From Methanomassiliicoccaceae archaeon (GTDB lineage: Archaea; Thermoplasmatota; Thermoplasmata; Methanomassiliicoccales; Methanomethylophilaceae): a stretch of DNA of 12,041 bases. Location of the stretch: NCBI GenBank assembly GCA_009786295.1, contig WQTN01000116.1, positions 1 to 12,041 on the forward strand, read 5' to 3'. The first letter of the stretch is position 1, and each line of letters starts with the position of its first letter. Made by a program: the position numbers and the translations under genes. Positions 1 to 6,578 of the stretch are shown here, piece by piece. The notes beneath the pieces were generated by a model. The model worked only from the letters and a program-made list of their open reading frames with translations. It was not told where the DNA came from and did no database searches.

Positions 1-49
1 TCCCACGAGCTTTCCAGGCTCGCGCCGTACCGGGCTAGACTATCTCGGC
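1..49 (-). tRNA. tRNA-Ser (anticodon GGA), 5' part only; 3' end beyond the left edge
   Basis: Read on the minus strand from 49 down to 1, the sequence starts GCCGAGA (acceptor strand), then TA at positions 8-9. A D-arm with a 3-bp stem (GTC/GGC) follows, then a perfect 5-bp anticodon stem CGAGC/GCTCG around the loop CTGGAAA. That puts anticodon GGA at tRNA positions 34-36, so the tRNA decodes UCC/UCU serine codons. The bases after the anticodon stem (TGGGA) are the beginning of a long variable arm, as expected for class II tRNA-Ser. The variable arm's remainder, T-arm and 3' acceptor strand lie outside the window, so acceptor pairing cannot be checked. The gene is divergent from the F430 operon. 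Confidence 0.88.
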
Positions 50-206
50 TCGGCGCCTACAAACTTATTCCTGAATTAATACCTTTCTGAATTGCATCCG
101 ATCCGAATTCCTAAGTGTTCAGGGTCCGCCCTTTCTCTGGATGCTTTTCAGTAACACGATATTAGGTAACAAATATTACTAAATATGATATCAAAGATAC
201 GTTGTT
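50..206. promoter_or_regulatory. Divergent promoter region between tRNA-Ser and cfbC
   Basis: This 157-bp region contains no gene. Its right half is AT-rich and has two TATA-like stretches on the plus strand, AAATATTA (171-178) and AAATATGA (181-188), about 32 and 23 bases before the cfbC ATG. No Shine-Dalgarno sequence precedes the ATG at 207, so a leaderless or nearly leaderless cfb transcript is likely. An imperfect inverted repeat, TTAGGTAA (162-169) against TTACTAA (176-182), overlaps the TATA candidates and could be an operator. The left half holds three CYGAATT copies (71, 87, 103) spaced exactly 16 bp apart. The tRNA promoter must also lie here, probably in the AT-rich stretch 60-82. 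Which elements are used is inferred. Confidence 0.5.
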
Positions 207-1007
207 ATGCGTAAAATTGCACTCTACGGCAAAGGGGGCATTGGAAAATCCACTGTTGCATCCAATCTCACGGTATCTTTGTCCAGGCAGGGGTACAGGG
301 TCATGCAGATAGGGTGCGATCCCAAAGCGGACTCGACAAAACTGCTTCTCAGCGGCAGGTCCCCGCCGACGATCCTGGATACGATGAAGCACGGAAAGCC
401 GGCAGAGGAGGCGGTCGTCATGGGGACGAGCGGATGCTACTGTGCCGAATGCGGAGGGCCGAGGCCCGGCTCCGGCTGTGCCGGCAGGGGAATAATAGCA
501 GCGTTCGAACATCTGGAAAAACAGAACGTGATCGGGAAGATATCTCCTGATATTCTACTATTCGATGTGCTCGGGGATGTGGTATGCGGAGGATTCGCCA
601 TGCCGATAAGGAACGGGTTCGCCAGGGATGTTTTCATCGTGTCATCCGGAGAGATGATGTCGCTCTATGCGGCGAACAACATCGCGACAGCAATATCCGA
701 CATGGGCAGGGACGGATACGCCTCGCTCGGGGGGATTATACAGAACTCGAGAGGGATAGACGAAGAGGATGAGACGGTAGACAGAGCAGCGTCCGAGATG
801 GGAACAAATGTCATAGGGAGAATACCCCGCGACAAGACCGTGCAGCAGTGCGAAGCAATGGGCAAGACAGTAGCGGAAGGAGCTCCCGACTCAAAGCTTT
901 CCAAACTATATGCGGAACTGGCAGACACGGCGGTCAGATTATCCCATGATGCGGAAGGGAGTTTGCGCGATGTCTCTGCGCGATATGCAATGAGGCCGCA
1001 GGAGTGA
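207..1007 (+). CDS. cfbC: CfbC: NifH-like reductase component of Ni-sirohydrochlorin a,c-diamide reductive cyclase (F430 biosynthesis)
   Basis: This 266-residue protein is NifH-like: a dimeric ATPase that would pass electrons from a [4Fe-4S] cluster to CfbD for the six-electron reduction and gamma-lactam ring formation in F430 synthesis. The Walker A motif GKGGIGKS is at residues 8-15. The region GCDPKADST (36-44) is a typical switch stretch. The two expected cluster cysteines are C91 (in GCAGRG) and C127 (in VVCGG). Length matches the family. The F430 role, rather than nitrogenase or chlorophyll reductase, rests on the operon with cfbA, cfbE, cfbD and cfbB. Three further cysteines, C77, C79 and C82, precede the first cluster ligand, where NifH has only one cysteine at the C79 position. 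The ATG at 207 gives the standard family N-terminus and has no Shine-Dalgarno, consistent with a leaderless first gene. The stop is TGA, five bases before the cfbA ATG. Confidence 0.95.
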   Translation: MRKIALYGKGGIGKSTVASNLTVSLSRQGYRVMQIGCDPKADSTKLLLSGRSPPTILDTMKHGKPAEEAVVMGTSGCYCAECGGPRPGSGCAGRGIIAAFEHLEKQNVIGKISPDILLFDVLGDVVCGGFAMPIRNGFARDVFIVSSGEMMSLYAANNIATAISDMGRDGYASLGGIIQNSRGIDEEDETVDRAASEMGTNVIGRIPRDKTVQQCEAMGKTVAEGAPDSKLSKLYAELADTAVRLSHDAEGSLRDVSARYAMRPQE

Positions 1008-1012
1008 TCGAA

Positions 1013-1798
1013 ATGAAAAATGGGATAATGATAATCGGGCACGGGTCCAGATACAATTACAATAAATGGATCATGGAAGAACAGAAGAGGAGGCTTGAGG
1101 AAAAAGGATTCAAGAACATCTACATAGGGTTCAACGAGACGACATACCCTCTTGTCAACGATGTTCTCAAAGAAATGGCCGCAGACGGAATAGATGAGGT
1201 GATAGCGATACCTTTCTTCGTTGCCTCAGGCCTTCACATAACAAGAGACATACCGAACAAGCTCGGCATACCTTCAGGCGCTCATTCGGCAACGGCCGAT
1301 GTCGATGGAAAAATGATTCGTATAAAGTACGAGATGCCCTTCGGCAAAGATCCCGCATTGGCCGCCATACTCTCCGAGAGAATAGAAGAACTGAGCACCG
1401 CAGGAGGAAACAGAGGGATCATGGTGGTCGGCCACGGGTCGAGGCTTCCGTACAACAAGGAGACGATACTTTTTCAGGTGAATGAACTGAAGGGGATGGG
1501 ATACAGCAATATCAGGCCCGCTTTCAACGAATTCGATGAACCTACCGTCGAGGATGTGTTCGGCGAAATGGTGTCCGAGGGGACCGATGAGATAATCGTC
1601 CTGCCTCTGTTCATATCCCTCGGTGCCCATCTGAAACATGATATCACTAGAAAGATAAGGCTCAGGGACGGCATTGCGGAGGATGTGTTCGCCCATGACG
1701 GCCGCAACGTGACCGTGAAGTACGCCGCACCCATAGGAAGCGACCCAAGGCTTACAGACATAATAGCGAAAAAGATCCTCGGCAGGGAATCGGCATGA
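1013..1798 (+). CDS. cfbA: CfbA: sirohydrochlorin nickelochelatase, two CbiX domains fused in one chain
   Basis: This 261-residue protein should insert Ni2+ into sirohydrochlorin, the first committed step of F430 synthesis. It consists of two CbiX-type chelatase domains, about residues 1-130 and 131-261. They align almost without gaps at an offset of 131: each has GHGSR, YNK, FNE, a DV..EM...G.DE.I..P.F stretch and a late metal-binding histidine. The predicted ligand pairs are H10/H75 and H141/H206, so both halves keep both histidines. Many methanogens have a short, single-domain CfbA acting as a homodimer; this one is about twice that length, like long CbiX or SirB. The ATG at 1013 is preferred over the in-frame GTG at 1004 because AGGAGTGAT (1000-1008) is a strong Shine-Dalgarno well placed for 1013. 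Cobalt or iron chelation cannot be excluded from sequence, but the operon points to nickel. The stop overlaps the cfbE start as ATGA. Confidence 0.93.
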   Translation: MKNGIMIIGHGSRYNYNKWIMEEQKRRLEEKGFKNIYIGFNETTYPLVNDVLKEMAADGIDEVIAIPFFVASGLHITRDIPNKLGIPSGAHSATADVDGKMIRIKYEMPFGKDPALAAILSERIEELSTAGGNRGIMVVGHGSRLPYNKETILFQVNELKGMGYSNIRPAFNEFDEPTVEDVFGEMVSEGTDEIIVLPLFISLGAHLKHDITRKIRLRDGIAEDVFAHDGRNVTVKYAAPIGSDPRLTDIIAKKILGRESA

Positions 1799-2985
1799 AA
1801 GTGCTTATTTTGGACATTGTGCACGGAGGAGAGATACTCGCACTGGAATATGCAAAAAAAGGATACTCGGTAGAATGCGTGGACGTCTACGGCATAGCAA
1901 AAGAGGAAGTAATATCGGAGCTGAGGGAGCACGGAATATCTGTCCGCAGCAAAGCGCATGAAGGCCGCTATGATCTCCTTCTGATGCCCGTGCATTGTCC
2001 GGATGTGTTCTTGGACGGTGTGGAATACAGCGAAAGAAAGACGTTCCACGAAGCGGTCGGCGAGCTGTCGGACGGGAGATCCAGGATCGAGGTGACCGGA
2101 GTAAAAGGAAAGACCAGCTGCTGTTATCTGCTGGCGCACATCCTGTCGCTGGACGGCAGGAGCATATTCCTGCATACCTCAAGAGGCCAGGGCGCGTGGA
2201 GAGACGGAAAGCACGAGATCGAAAAAAAGGTCAGTATCGCACCGCCGTCCCTGCTGAGGCTTCCGGAGGGATACGATACGGTGATAGCCGAAGTATCGCT
2301 CGGAGGCAGCGGCAAAGCTGAGCTGTCGGTAATTACGAACCTCGCGGAGGATTACGGCATAGCTGCAAACACAAGAAAGGCCTCCGATGCTAAAGCCTCG
2401 ATATTATCGGATGGGAAGAACATAGTTCCGCGCTCAGAATCCCTTATATGGAGCGCATATCGCAAACCATTGATCTGCTTCGGAGGAAGAGTGAGCTTCT
2501 TAGAAAGTGCAGAGATAGGAAAACCGGCAAGAATCTCAATAGATTATTGCGGCAGGCATGATCTCAGTCTGCCGGGAAGCTATCTGCACCTGCAATACAC
2601 GGACACCATCGAGGCGGTTCTGGAAGTATGCCATGAGATGGGGATCCCCGCCGACCAGGTCGTAAAAGGGCTGGAGACATTCAACGGAGTTCCGGGAAGA
2701 GGAGAGTTAAAGCGTTACGGGAAAGGATGGGAGATAACAGAGAGAAACCCGGGGATATCTCACATGTCTGCAGCGAAAATACTCGATACTCTGGAGAGAA
2801 TGGGCGCAGTCGAAGATGCATTGCTGATAATGGACCCCGTGAACCGCAAGGTCTGTGAAAAAATGGATGTGGAACAGATAAGAGATATGGCAGAAAAGAA
2901 AGGCGCAGGGTTCTGCCTAGCAGGCGAATGCATGCCCGATGGCAAAAGCATCATCGTAAGACTGATCAAGGAGGGATATCAATGA
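1795..2985 (+). CDS. cfbE: CfbE: Mur ligase-like coenzyme F430 synthetase
   Basis: This 396-residue Mur-ligase-like protein would catalyse the ATP-dependent closure of the six-membered carbocyclic ring that turns seco-F430 acid into F430. The P-loop TGVKGKTS lies at residues 101-108. A Mur-type acidic residue is E166 in IAEVSLGG. TNLAEDYG (181-188) corresponds to the TN..xDH region of Mur ligases, with Y187 where histidine is usual. The VPGRGE motif (299-304) marks the domain 2-3 junction. Residues 1-95 form an N-terminal Rossmann-like region. No peptidoglycan or pseudomurein substrate domain is recognisable, and the position between cfbA and cfbD argues for the F430 role. The ATG overlaps the cfbA stop (ATGA), with a weak ribosome site AGGGA (1784-1788). 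The stop overlaps the cfbD start in the same way, suggesting translational coupling. Confidence 0.93.
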   Translation: MKVLILDIVHGGEILALEYAKKGYSVECVDVYGIAKEEVISELREHGISVRSKAHEGRYDLLLMPVHCPDVFLDGVEYSERKTFHEAVGELSDGRSRIEVTGVKGKTSCCYLLAHILSLDGRSIFLHTSRGQGAWRDGKHEIEKKVSIAPPSLLRLPEGYDTVIAEVSLGGSGKAELSVITNLAEDYGIAANTRKASDAKASILSDGKNIVPRSESLIWSAYRKPLICFGGRVSFLESAEIGKPARISIDYCGRHDLSLPGSYLHLQYTDTIEAVLEVCHEMGIPADQVVKGLETFNGVPGRGELKRYGKGWEITERNPGISHMSAAKILDTLERMGAVEDALLIMDPVNRKVCEKMDVEQIRDMAEKKGAGFCLAGECMPDGKSIIVRLIKEGYQ

Positions 2986-4052
2986 ACATCCATCCACGCC
3001 CGAATCCGATAATAGCCGCTCTGTATACGCTGAGAGACATAGACGTTGATGTTGTTGTGATACACGGACCGCCGGGATGCGGATTCATGGCATCAAGGAT
3101 GATAGAGGAAGCCGGGATAAGGGTTGTCACCACCGCAATGAACGATGATGACCTGATATTCGGGGCATCGGATAAGCTGGGCAATATACTCAGAGAGGCA
3201 GAGAGGATGTTCTCCCCCAAATCCATGGCGGTCATCGGAACATGTTCCAGCATGATAATAGGGGAGGACATGGAGGCATCAGTAAGAAGATCCGGCGTTG
3301 GCTGCAAGGTGATATCGGTGGACTGCCACGGCTGTATGGGAAATAACACTGCCGGCGCAATAATGGCCGTTGAAGCATCGGCAAAGGCCGGGCTGATATC
3401 CGAAGAAGAGGCGAAACGTCAGAAGCATCTTCTGTCCATGGCCGCAGATATGGAGAAGGAGAGAGGGATGGCATCCGTTCCGTATCTCCAGCCTTCCAGC
3501 GGCCCCACGAAGATGGGTGTTGCAAAAAGGATCATCGACTGTCTCTCAAACGATGGAAAACTTGTTGTAATGTCGATATCAAAGAAAGAGCTGGCATATC
3601 GGTTCTCAGACCTTTTCCTTGCTGCAGACCAGGCATGTAAGAAGTTAGGAGGAACAGTGGCAAACATATCAAATCTCGACCCGCAGAAAGGGCTTCCGAG
3701 GATCAGAAGATATGCAGCAGACATTCTTTCGGAGTTAAGTGCGAAAGAGATATCGGTGGACATAGTGGGAGGTCTGGATGAGTATGCGGTGATAGGAGAG
3801 GATCTCAAGGAAGCCGTCGACAGGCACTCTCCGGATCTGCTTGTGATAGCAGGGATACCCCACGCATATCCCGATCTGAACAAGAGCCAGATACTGATAA
3901 CGGACCAGCCGAGGCAGCTGTCGAATTATCTTTCGAAAGGATATGACGCCGTAGGAGAAATATCGTCGCATCAGATGGTAATGAATGTAAGAAGGATAGT
4001 GCCGACGGAGACCGGAGACACCATCAGAGAAATGCTGAAGGACATCCGATGA
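2982..4052 (+). CDS. cfbD: CfbD: NifD-like catalytic component of Ni-sirohydrochlorin a,c-diamide reductive cyclase
   Basis: This 356-residue NifD/NifK-related protein is the partner that receives electrons from CfbC and reduces and cyclises Ni-sirohydrochlorin a,c-diamide to seco-F430 acid. Diagnostic elements are GPPGCGF (29-35, with C33), GTCSSMIIGEDM (87-98, with C88), and a C-H-G-C pair (C115, C118). C33 and C88 correspond to cluster-ligand positions of the nitrogenase-like family; the third ligand cannot be fixed by eye. Its length is shorter than true NifD, as expected for CfbD. A longer in-frame reading starts at 2928, but the ATG at 2982 is preferred: it has AAGGAGG (2968-2974) seven bases upstream and forms the ATGA overlap with cfbE. 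The 18 extra residues of the longer form overlap cfbE and look unlike the family. The stop overlaps the cfbB start. Confidence 0.94.
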   Translation: MNIHPRPNPIIAALYTLRDIDVDVVVIHGPPGCGFMASRMIEEAGIRVVTTAMNDDDLIFGASDKLGNILREAERMFSPKSMAVIGTCSSMIIGEDMEASVRRSGVGCKVISVDCHGCMGNNTAGAIMAVEASAKAGLISEEEAKRQKHLLSMAADMEKERGMASVPYLQPSSGPTKMGVAKRIIDCLSNDGKLVVMSISKKELAYRFSDLFLAADQACKKLGGTVANISNLDPQKGLPRIRRYAADILSELSAKEISVDIVGGLDEYAVIGEDLKEAVDRHSPDLLVIAGIPHAYPDLNKSQILITDQPRQLSNYLSKGYDAVGEISSHQMVMNVRRIVPTETGDTIREMLKDIR

Positions 4053-5371
4053 AAGGAATAGTGATCGCCGGCACAGGGTCGGGCGTGGGCAAGACATCGA
4101 TCGCCACGGGGCTGATGAGGAAGCTCTCCAGAAGAATGAAGGTCCAGGGATTCAAAGTAGGCCCCGATTTCATTGATCCTATGTATCACAGGGCTGCCAC
4201 AGGAAGATACTCTCGGAATCTGGATTCTTTCATGATGTCAAAGGATGTTGTAAAGAATGTTGCAGCATATGGTTCAAAGGATGCAGACATCTCCATTATC
4301 GAAGGGGTGCGGGGGCTGTTCGAAGGACAATCCGGAAAGGATGACTCCGGATCGACGGCAGAGATCGCAAAACTGCTGGGGCTCCCGGTGGTGCTTGTGG
4401 TCAACGCAAGGTCACTTACGAGAAGCGCCGCTGCCATTGTGAACGGGTTCAGGTCCTATGACAAGGAAATAGACATAGCCGGAGTTATTCTCAATAATGT
4501 ATCGGGGGCACAGCATGAGGGTAAGCTGAAGGATGCGATGGAGGATTCCGGAACAAGAGTATTGGGGATTGTAAGAAGGGATGTCAACCTCAGGGTGCAG
4601 GAGAGGCATCTCGGGCTGAGCGCGGAGAGGTCATCGGACAAAGATGTGCTTGATGGCATGGAAGGTATTGCCGACGGAGTGGACATTGACCAACTTTTGG
4701 ACATCTGCTGCGGCTCGCAGGAGGATGAGATTAGCTGCCCATATGTGAGAAGAGATTCCGGGCTTACGGCCGCAGTGCCGATGGATGATGCTTTCTGCTT
4801 CTACTATCGGGAGAATATCGAGTGCATGACCGCCTCCGGAGTAAAGATAGAATATTTCAGTCCGCTGAACGGGGATCCGCTTCCCGATGCAGACATGTAC
4901 TATCTGGGAGGAGGATATCCCGAACTGTACATGGAATGGTTGTCGGAGAACAGGGATTTCTTCCAAGGTCTGAGAACAGCCTGCGACGACGGCAAGGTGA
5001 TAATAGGCGAGTGCGGAGGAATGCTCCCGCTGTGCACATCCGTCAAAGCCGACGGCATAATCTATGAGACAGCAGGCATCTTTGATGCCGAGGCAGACAT
5101 GATCGGAAAAAGGCACGGCCCTTCTTACGTAATAGCCAGGGCCAACAAAAAATGCGGATTGTTTGACGGTACGGTAAGAGGGCACGAGTTCCATTATTCG
5201 ACGGTCAGTCCGCGGCCTGAATGCGAATTCGGATTCGATATTCTCAGAGGCAGCGGATTGACCGACGGAAAGGACGGCATGGTCCGCAGGAATGCTTTGG
5301 GAACATACATGCATCAGCATGCGCTGTCATCGAAGGACTGGATGGGAAAGATCACAGACATATGCAGATGA
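4049..5371 (+). CDS. cfbB: CfbB: Ni-sirohydrochlorin a,c-diamide synthase (CobB/CbiA-like glutamine amidotransferase)
   Basis: This 440-residue two-domain amidotransferase would amidate the a and c acetate side chains of Ni-sirohydrochlorin using glutamine and ATP. The N-terminal dethiobiotin-synthetase-like ATPase domain has the P-loop GTGSGVGKTS (8-17) and KVGPDFIDP (36-44). The C-terminal class I glutaminase-like domain has YLGGGYPEL (285-293), the nucleophile C322 in GECGGM, and H382 in GHEFHYS (378-384). A further TYMHQHA element lies at 419-425. By sequence alone it resembles cobyrinate a,c-diamide synthase (CobB/CbiA); placement as the last gene of a complete cfb operon assigns it to nickel. 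The ATG overlaps the cfbD stop, with AAGGA (4038-4042) six bases upstream. The TGA stop abuts the stop codon of the convergent downstream gene with no base between them. Confidence 0.93.
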   Translation: MKGIVIAGTGSGVGKTSIATGLMRKLSRRMKVQGFKVGPDFIDPMYHRAATGRYSRNLDSFMMSKDVVKNVAAYGSKDADISIIEGVRGLFEGQSGKDDSGSTAEIAKLLGLPVVLVVNARSLTRSAAAIVNGFRSYDKEIDIAGVILNNVSGAQHEGKLKDAMEDSGTRVLGIVRRDVNLRVQERHLGLSAERSSDKDVLDGMEGIADGVDIDQLLDICCGSQEDEISCPYVRRDSGLTAAVPMDDAFCFYYRENIECMTASGVKIEYFSPLNGDPLPDADMYYLGGGYPELYMEWLSENRDFFQGLRTACDDGKVIIGECGGMLPLCTSVKADGIIYETAGIFDAEADMIGKRHGPSYVIARANKKCGLFDGTVRGHEFHYSTVSPRPECEFGFDILRGSGLTDGKDGMVRRNALGTYMHQHALSSKDWMGKITDICR

Positions 5372-6151
5372 TCACAAACCGTCCGGACGCCAGTTGATGT
5401 CGATCCTCCTGTCATCCAGATGTTTCCTTTCCTTTCTGGCATTGGCGACGACATCTTTGTCAACATACACGCAGCGGATCTCCTCTCCGCTGCCAAGTTC
5501 GCTTATGGTATCGCCCAACGGGCCGATAAGCCCCGACGTCCCGTAGAACTTCAGATCCCCGGAGCTGCCAACGCTGTTGACGAACACTGTGTAGATAAGA
5601 TTCTCTAGGGATCTAGCAGGCAGGATCCTGTCATAGTAAGGCTTGGACTGGGCGGCAGAAGCTGCGATGCAGATATTAAGGTCCGCACAGGCGAGGGCAT
5701 AGTTACTGAATACCTCCGGGAAGAAGATGTCGTAGCCAACGGACAGGCCGAAGGTCATGCCTTTGAATGGGCACAGCATCGGTTTGTCCCCTCTGATGAA
5801 CTCCTTCTCGTTGCATATCCCGATACTGGTAGGGTACAGTTTATCATATCTCGCCGTGTCGCCCGGTGTGATGAAAAGCAAAGAGTTTCTGATGCCGTTG
5901 GAACGGTATGACGGAGCACCCACAAGTACAGCGACATCCTTCTCGAGGCACCAGAGTCTGATCTTATCAACGGCATACTGCACATCTTCCGAAAGCGAGG
6001 AGTAGTCGGCTCCGTATCCTGTCAGGAACAGTTCCGGAAAAATGTATACATCCGCTTTTGTCTGCGAGACCGCGGTCATGATCTTGTTGAGGTTTGCGCC
6101 CACATCGCCTATCTCTGCCTGATACTGGCACAAGGCCAATCTCAATCCCAT
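5372..6151 (-). CDS. Nitrilase-superfamily (carbon-nitrogen hydrolase) protein lacking the catalytic cysteine
   Basis: This 259-residue protein has the length and fold signature of a single-domain carbon-nitrogen hydrolase. The family cleaves amides or nitriles with a Glu-Lys-Cys triad. E40 (FPELFLTGY) and K104 (RYDKLYP) are in place. The third element reads LSVGYDIFFPE (136-146), so residue 139 is glycine where active members have cysteine (usually C-Y-D-x-x-FPE). The codon is GGC, one change from TGC, and the frame is intact throughout, so this is not an obvious pseudogene. It may be a catalytically inactive binding or regulatory protein, or use different chemistry; the substrate is unknown. 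The ATG at 6151 has no Shine-Dalgarno, and a TATA-like AAGTTTATG lies 25-33 bases upstream, suggesting a leaderless message. It converges on the F430 operon with zero intergenic bases. Confidence 0.85.
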   Translation of the reverse strand: MGLRLALCQYQAEIGDVGANLNKIMTAVSQTKADVYIFPELFLTGYGADYSSLSEDVQYAVDKIRLWCLEKDVAVLVGAPSYRSNGIRNSLLFITPGDTARYDKLYPTSIGICNEKEFIRGDKPMLCPFKGMTFGLSVGYDIFFPEVFSNYALACADLNICIAASAAQSKPYYDRILPARSLENLIYTVFVNSVGSSGDLKFYGTSGLIGPLGDTISELGSGEEIRCVYVDKDVVANARKERKHLDDRRIDINWRPDGL

Positions 6152-6190
6152 GATGCATAATCATTATGCTGGGACATAAACTTATGCAAG
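6152..6190 (-). promoter_or_regulatory. Promoter of the nitrilase-like gene with a perfect palindrome
   Basis: A TATA-like AAGTTTATG lies on the minus strand at 6176-6184, about 25-33 bases before the ATG at 6151. Between it and the start codon is a perfect inverted repeat, GCATAAT-C-ATTATGC (6155-6169). Its position over the presumed transcription start suggests a repressor operator. Function is inferred; no regulator is recognised nearby. Confidence 0.45.
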
Positions 6191-6201
6191 TGTGCTATCT
6201 T

Positions 6202-6236
6202 TGGAAAAATGATAATAAGCCGGTCCAGCCGGCTTA
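6202..6236 (-). terminator. Terminator-like hairpin after the small membrane protein pair
   Basis: TAAGCCGG (6216-6223) and CCGGCTTA (6229-6236) form a perfect 8-bp stem with a 5-base loop. On the minus strand the hairpin begins six bases after the TAA stop of the membrane gene at 6243 and is followed by a T-rich run, TTATCATTTTTCC. This arrangement suits transcription end of the minus-strand bicistron, and would also insulate the nitrilase-like gene from read-through. Confidence 0.6.
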
Positions 6237-6242
6237 ATGGGT

Positions 6243-6578
6243 TTATGCGGCAATATCTGCAGTAGCAGTTGTACTTTGAGGCCATTTGTTCACAAAATAT
6301 ACCATTGCCCCCCATATTGCGGTAACTGTAAGCACCATCGGTATTCCGATATAGGCCATCTCGTGCAACATGGCAACAGTATCTCCAGAACTGCTCATCG
6401 CGGTGAGGAACGGGAACCATGGAACAATCTCGCCGTGCCAAATATGCTCCACCAGCAATGCCAGAACAGACCCCCATATCATCAAGTTCAGCCATTCGAT
6501 ATGATATTTTTCAGGCACTTTGTGCCGGAATACAACAGTAGCCACTCCAACAGCGGCCGCTACAATAAAACATGCCAT
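6243..6578 (-). CDS. Small three-helix membrane protein B, unknown function
   Basis: This is a 111-residue hydrophobic protein that I do not recognise. Three membrane segments are visible at about residues 2-17, 29-44 and 75-97. Charged and histidine residues cluster at the end of helix 2 (E44, H45, W47, H48, E50) and before helix 3 (H72, E73), an arrangement that could bind a metal, haem or proton-relay group, although this is speculation. The C-terminus is short, polar and Ala/Thr-rich. A strong Shine-Dalgarno GGAGG (6586-6590) lies seven bases before the ATG, and the start shares one base with the stop of the upstream gene (TAATG), so the two are translationally coupled. It weakly resembles that neighbour: an N-L pair, then D/E-H at the end of helix 2, then I-P and W in helix 3. 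The stop is TAA. Confidence 0.8.
   Translation of the reverse strand: MACFIVAAAVGVATVVFRHKVPEKYHIEWLNLMIWGSVLALLVEHIWHGEIVPWFPFLTAMSSSGDTVAMLHEMAYIGIPMVLTVTAIWGAMVYFVNKWPQSTTATADIAA

Noticed and set aside
2928..2981. Longer start for cfbD
   Set aside because: The extra 18 residues lie inside cfbE. The ATG at 2982 has AAGGAGG seven bases upstream and matches the ATGA coupling used by the other cfb junctions.
207..4052. Nitrogenase (NifH/NifD) or chlorophyll-type reductase
   Set aside because: There is no NifK, NifE/N or Bch partner, CfbD is much shorter than NifD, and the genes are interleaved with a nickel chelatase, Mur-like ligase and CobB-like amidase, the set known for F430.
1013..5371. 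Cobalamin genes (CbiX cobaltochelatase, CobB/CbiA)
   Set aside because: Similarity alone would allow this, but no corrin ring methyltransferase or other cob/cbi gene is present and cfbC/D/E are in the same operon.
5372..6151. Pseudogene call for the nitrilase-like gene
   Set aside because: Only one catalytic residue is changed; there is no frameshift or premature stop, and the promoter region looks intact. I keep it as a coding gene with altered catalysis.
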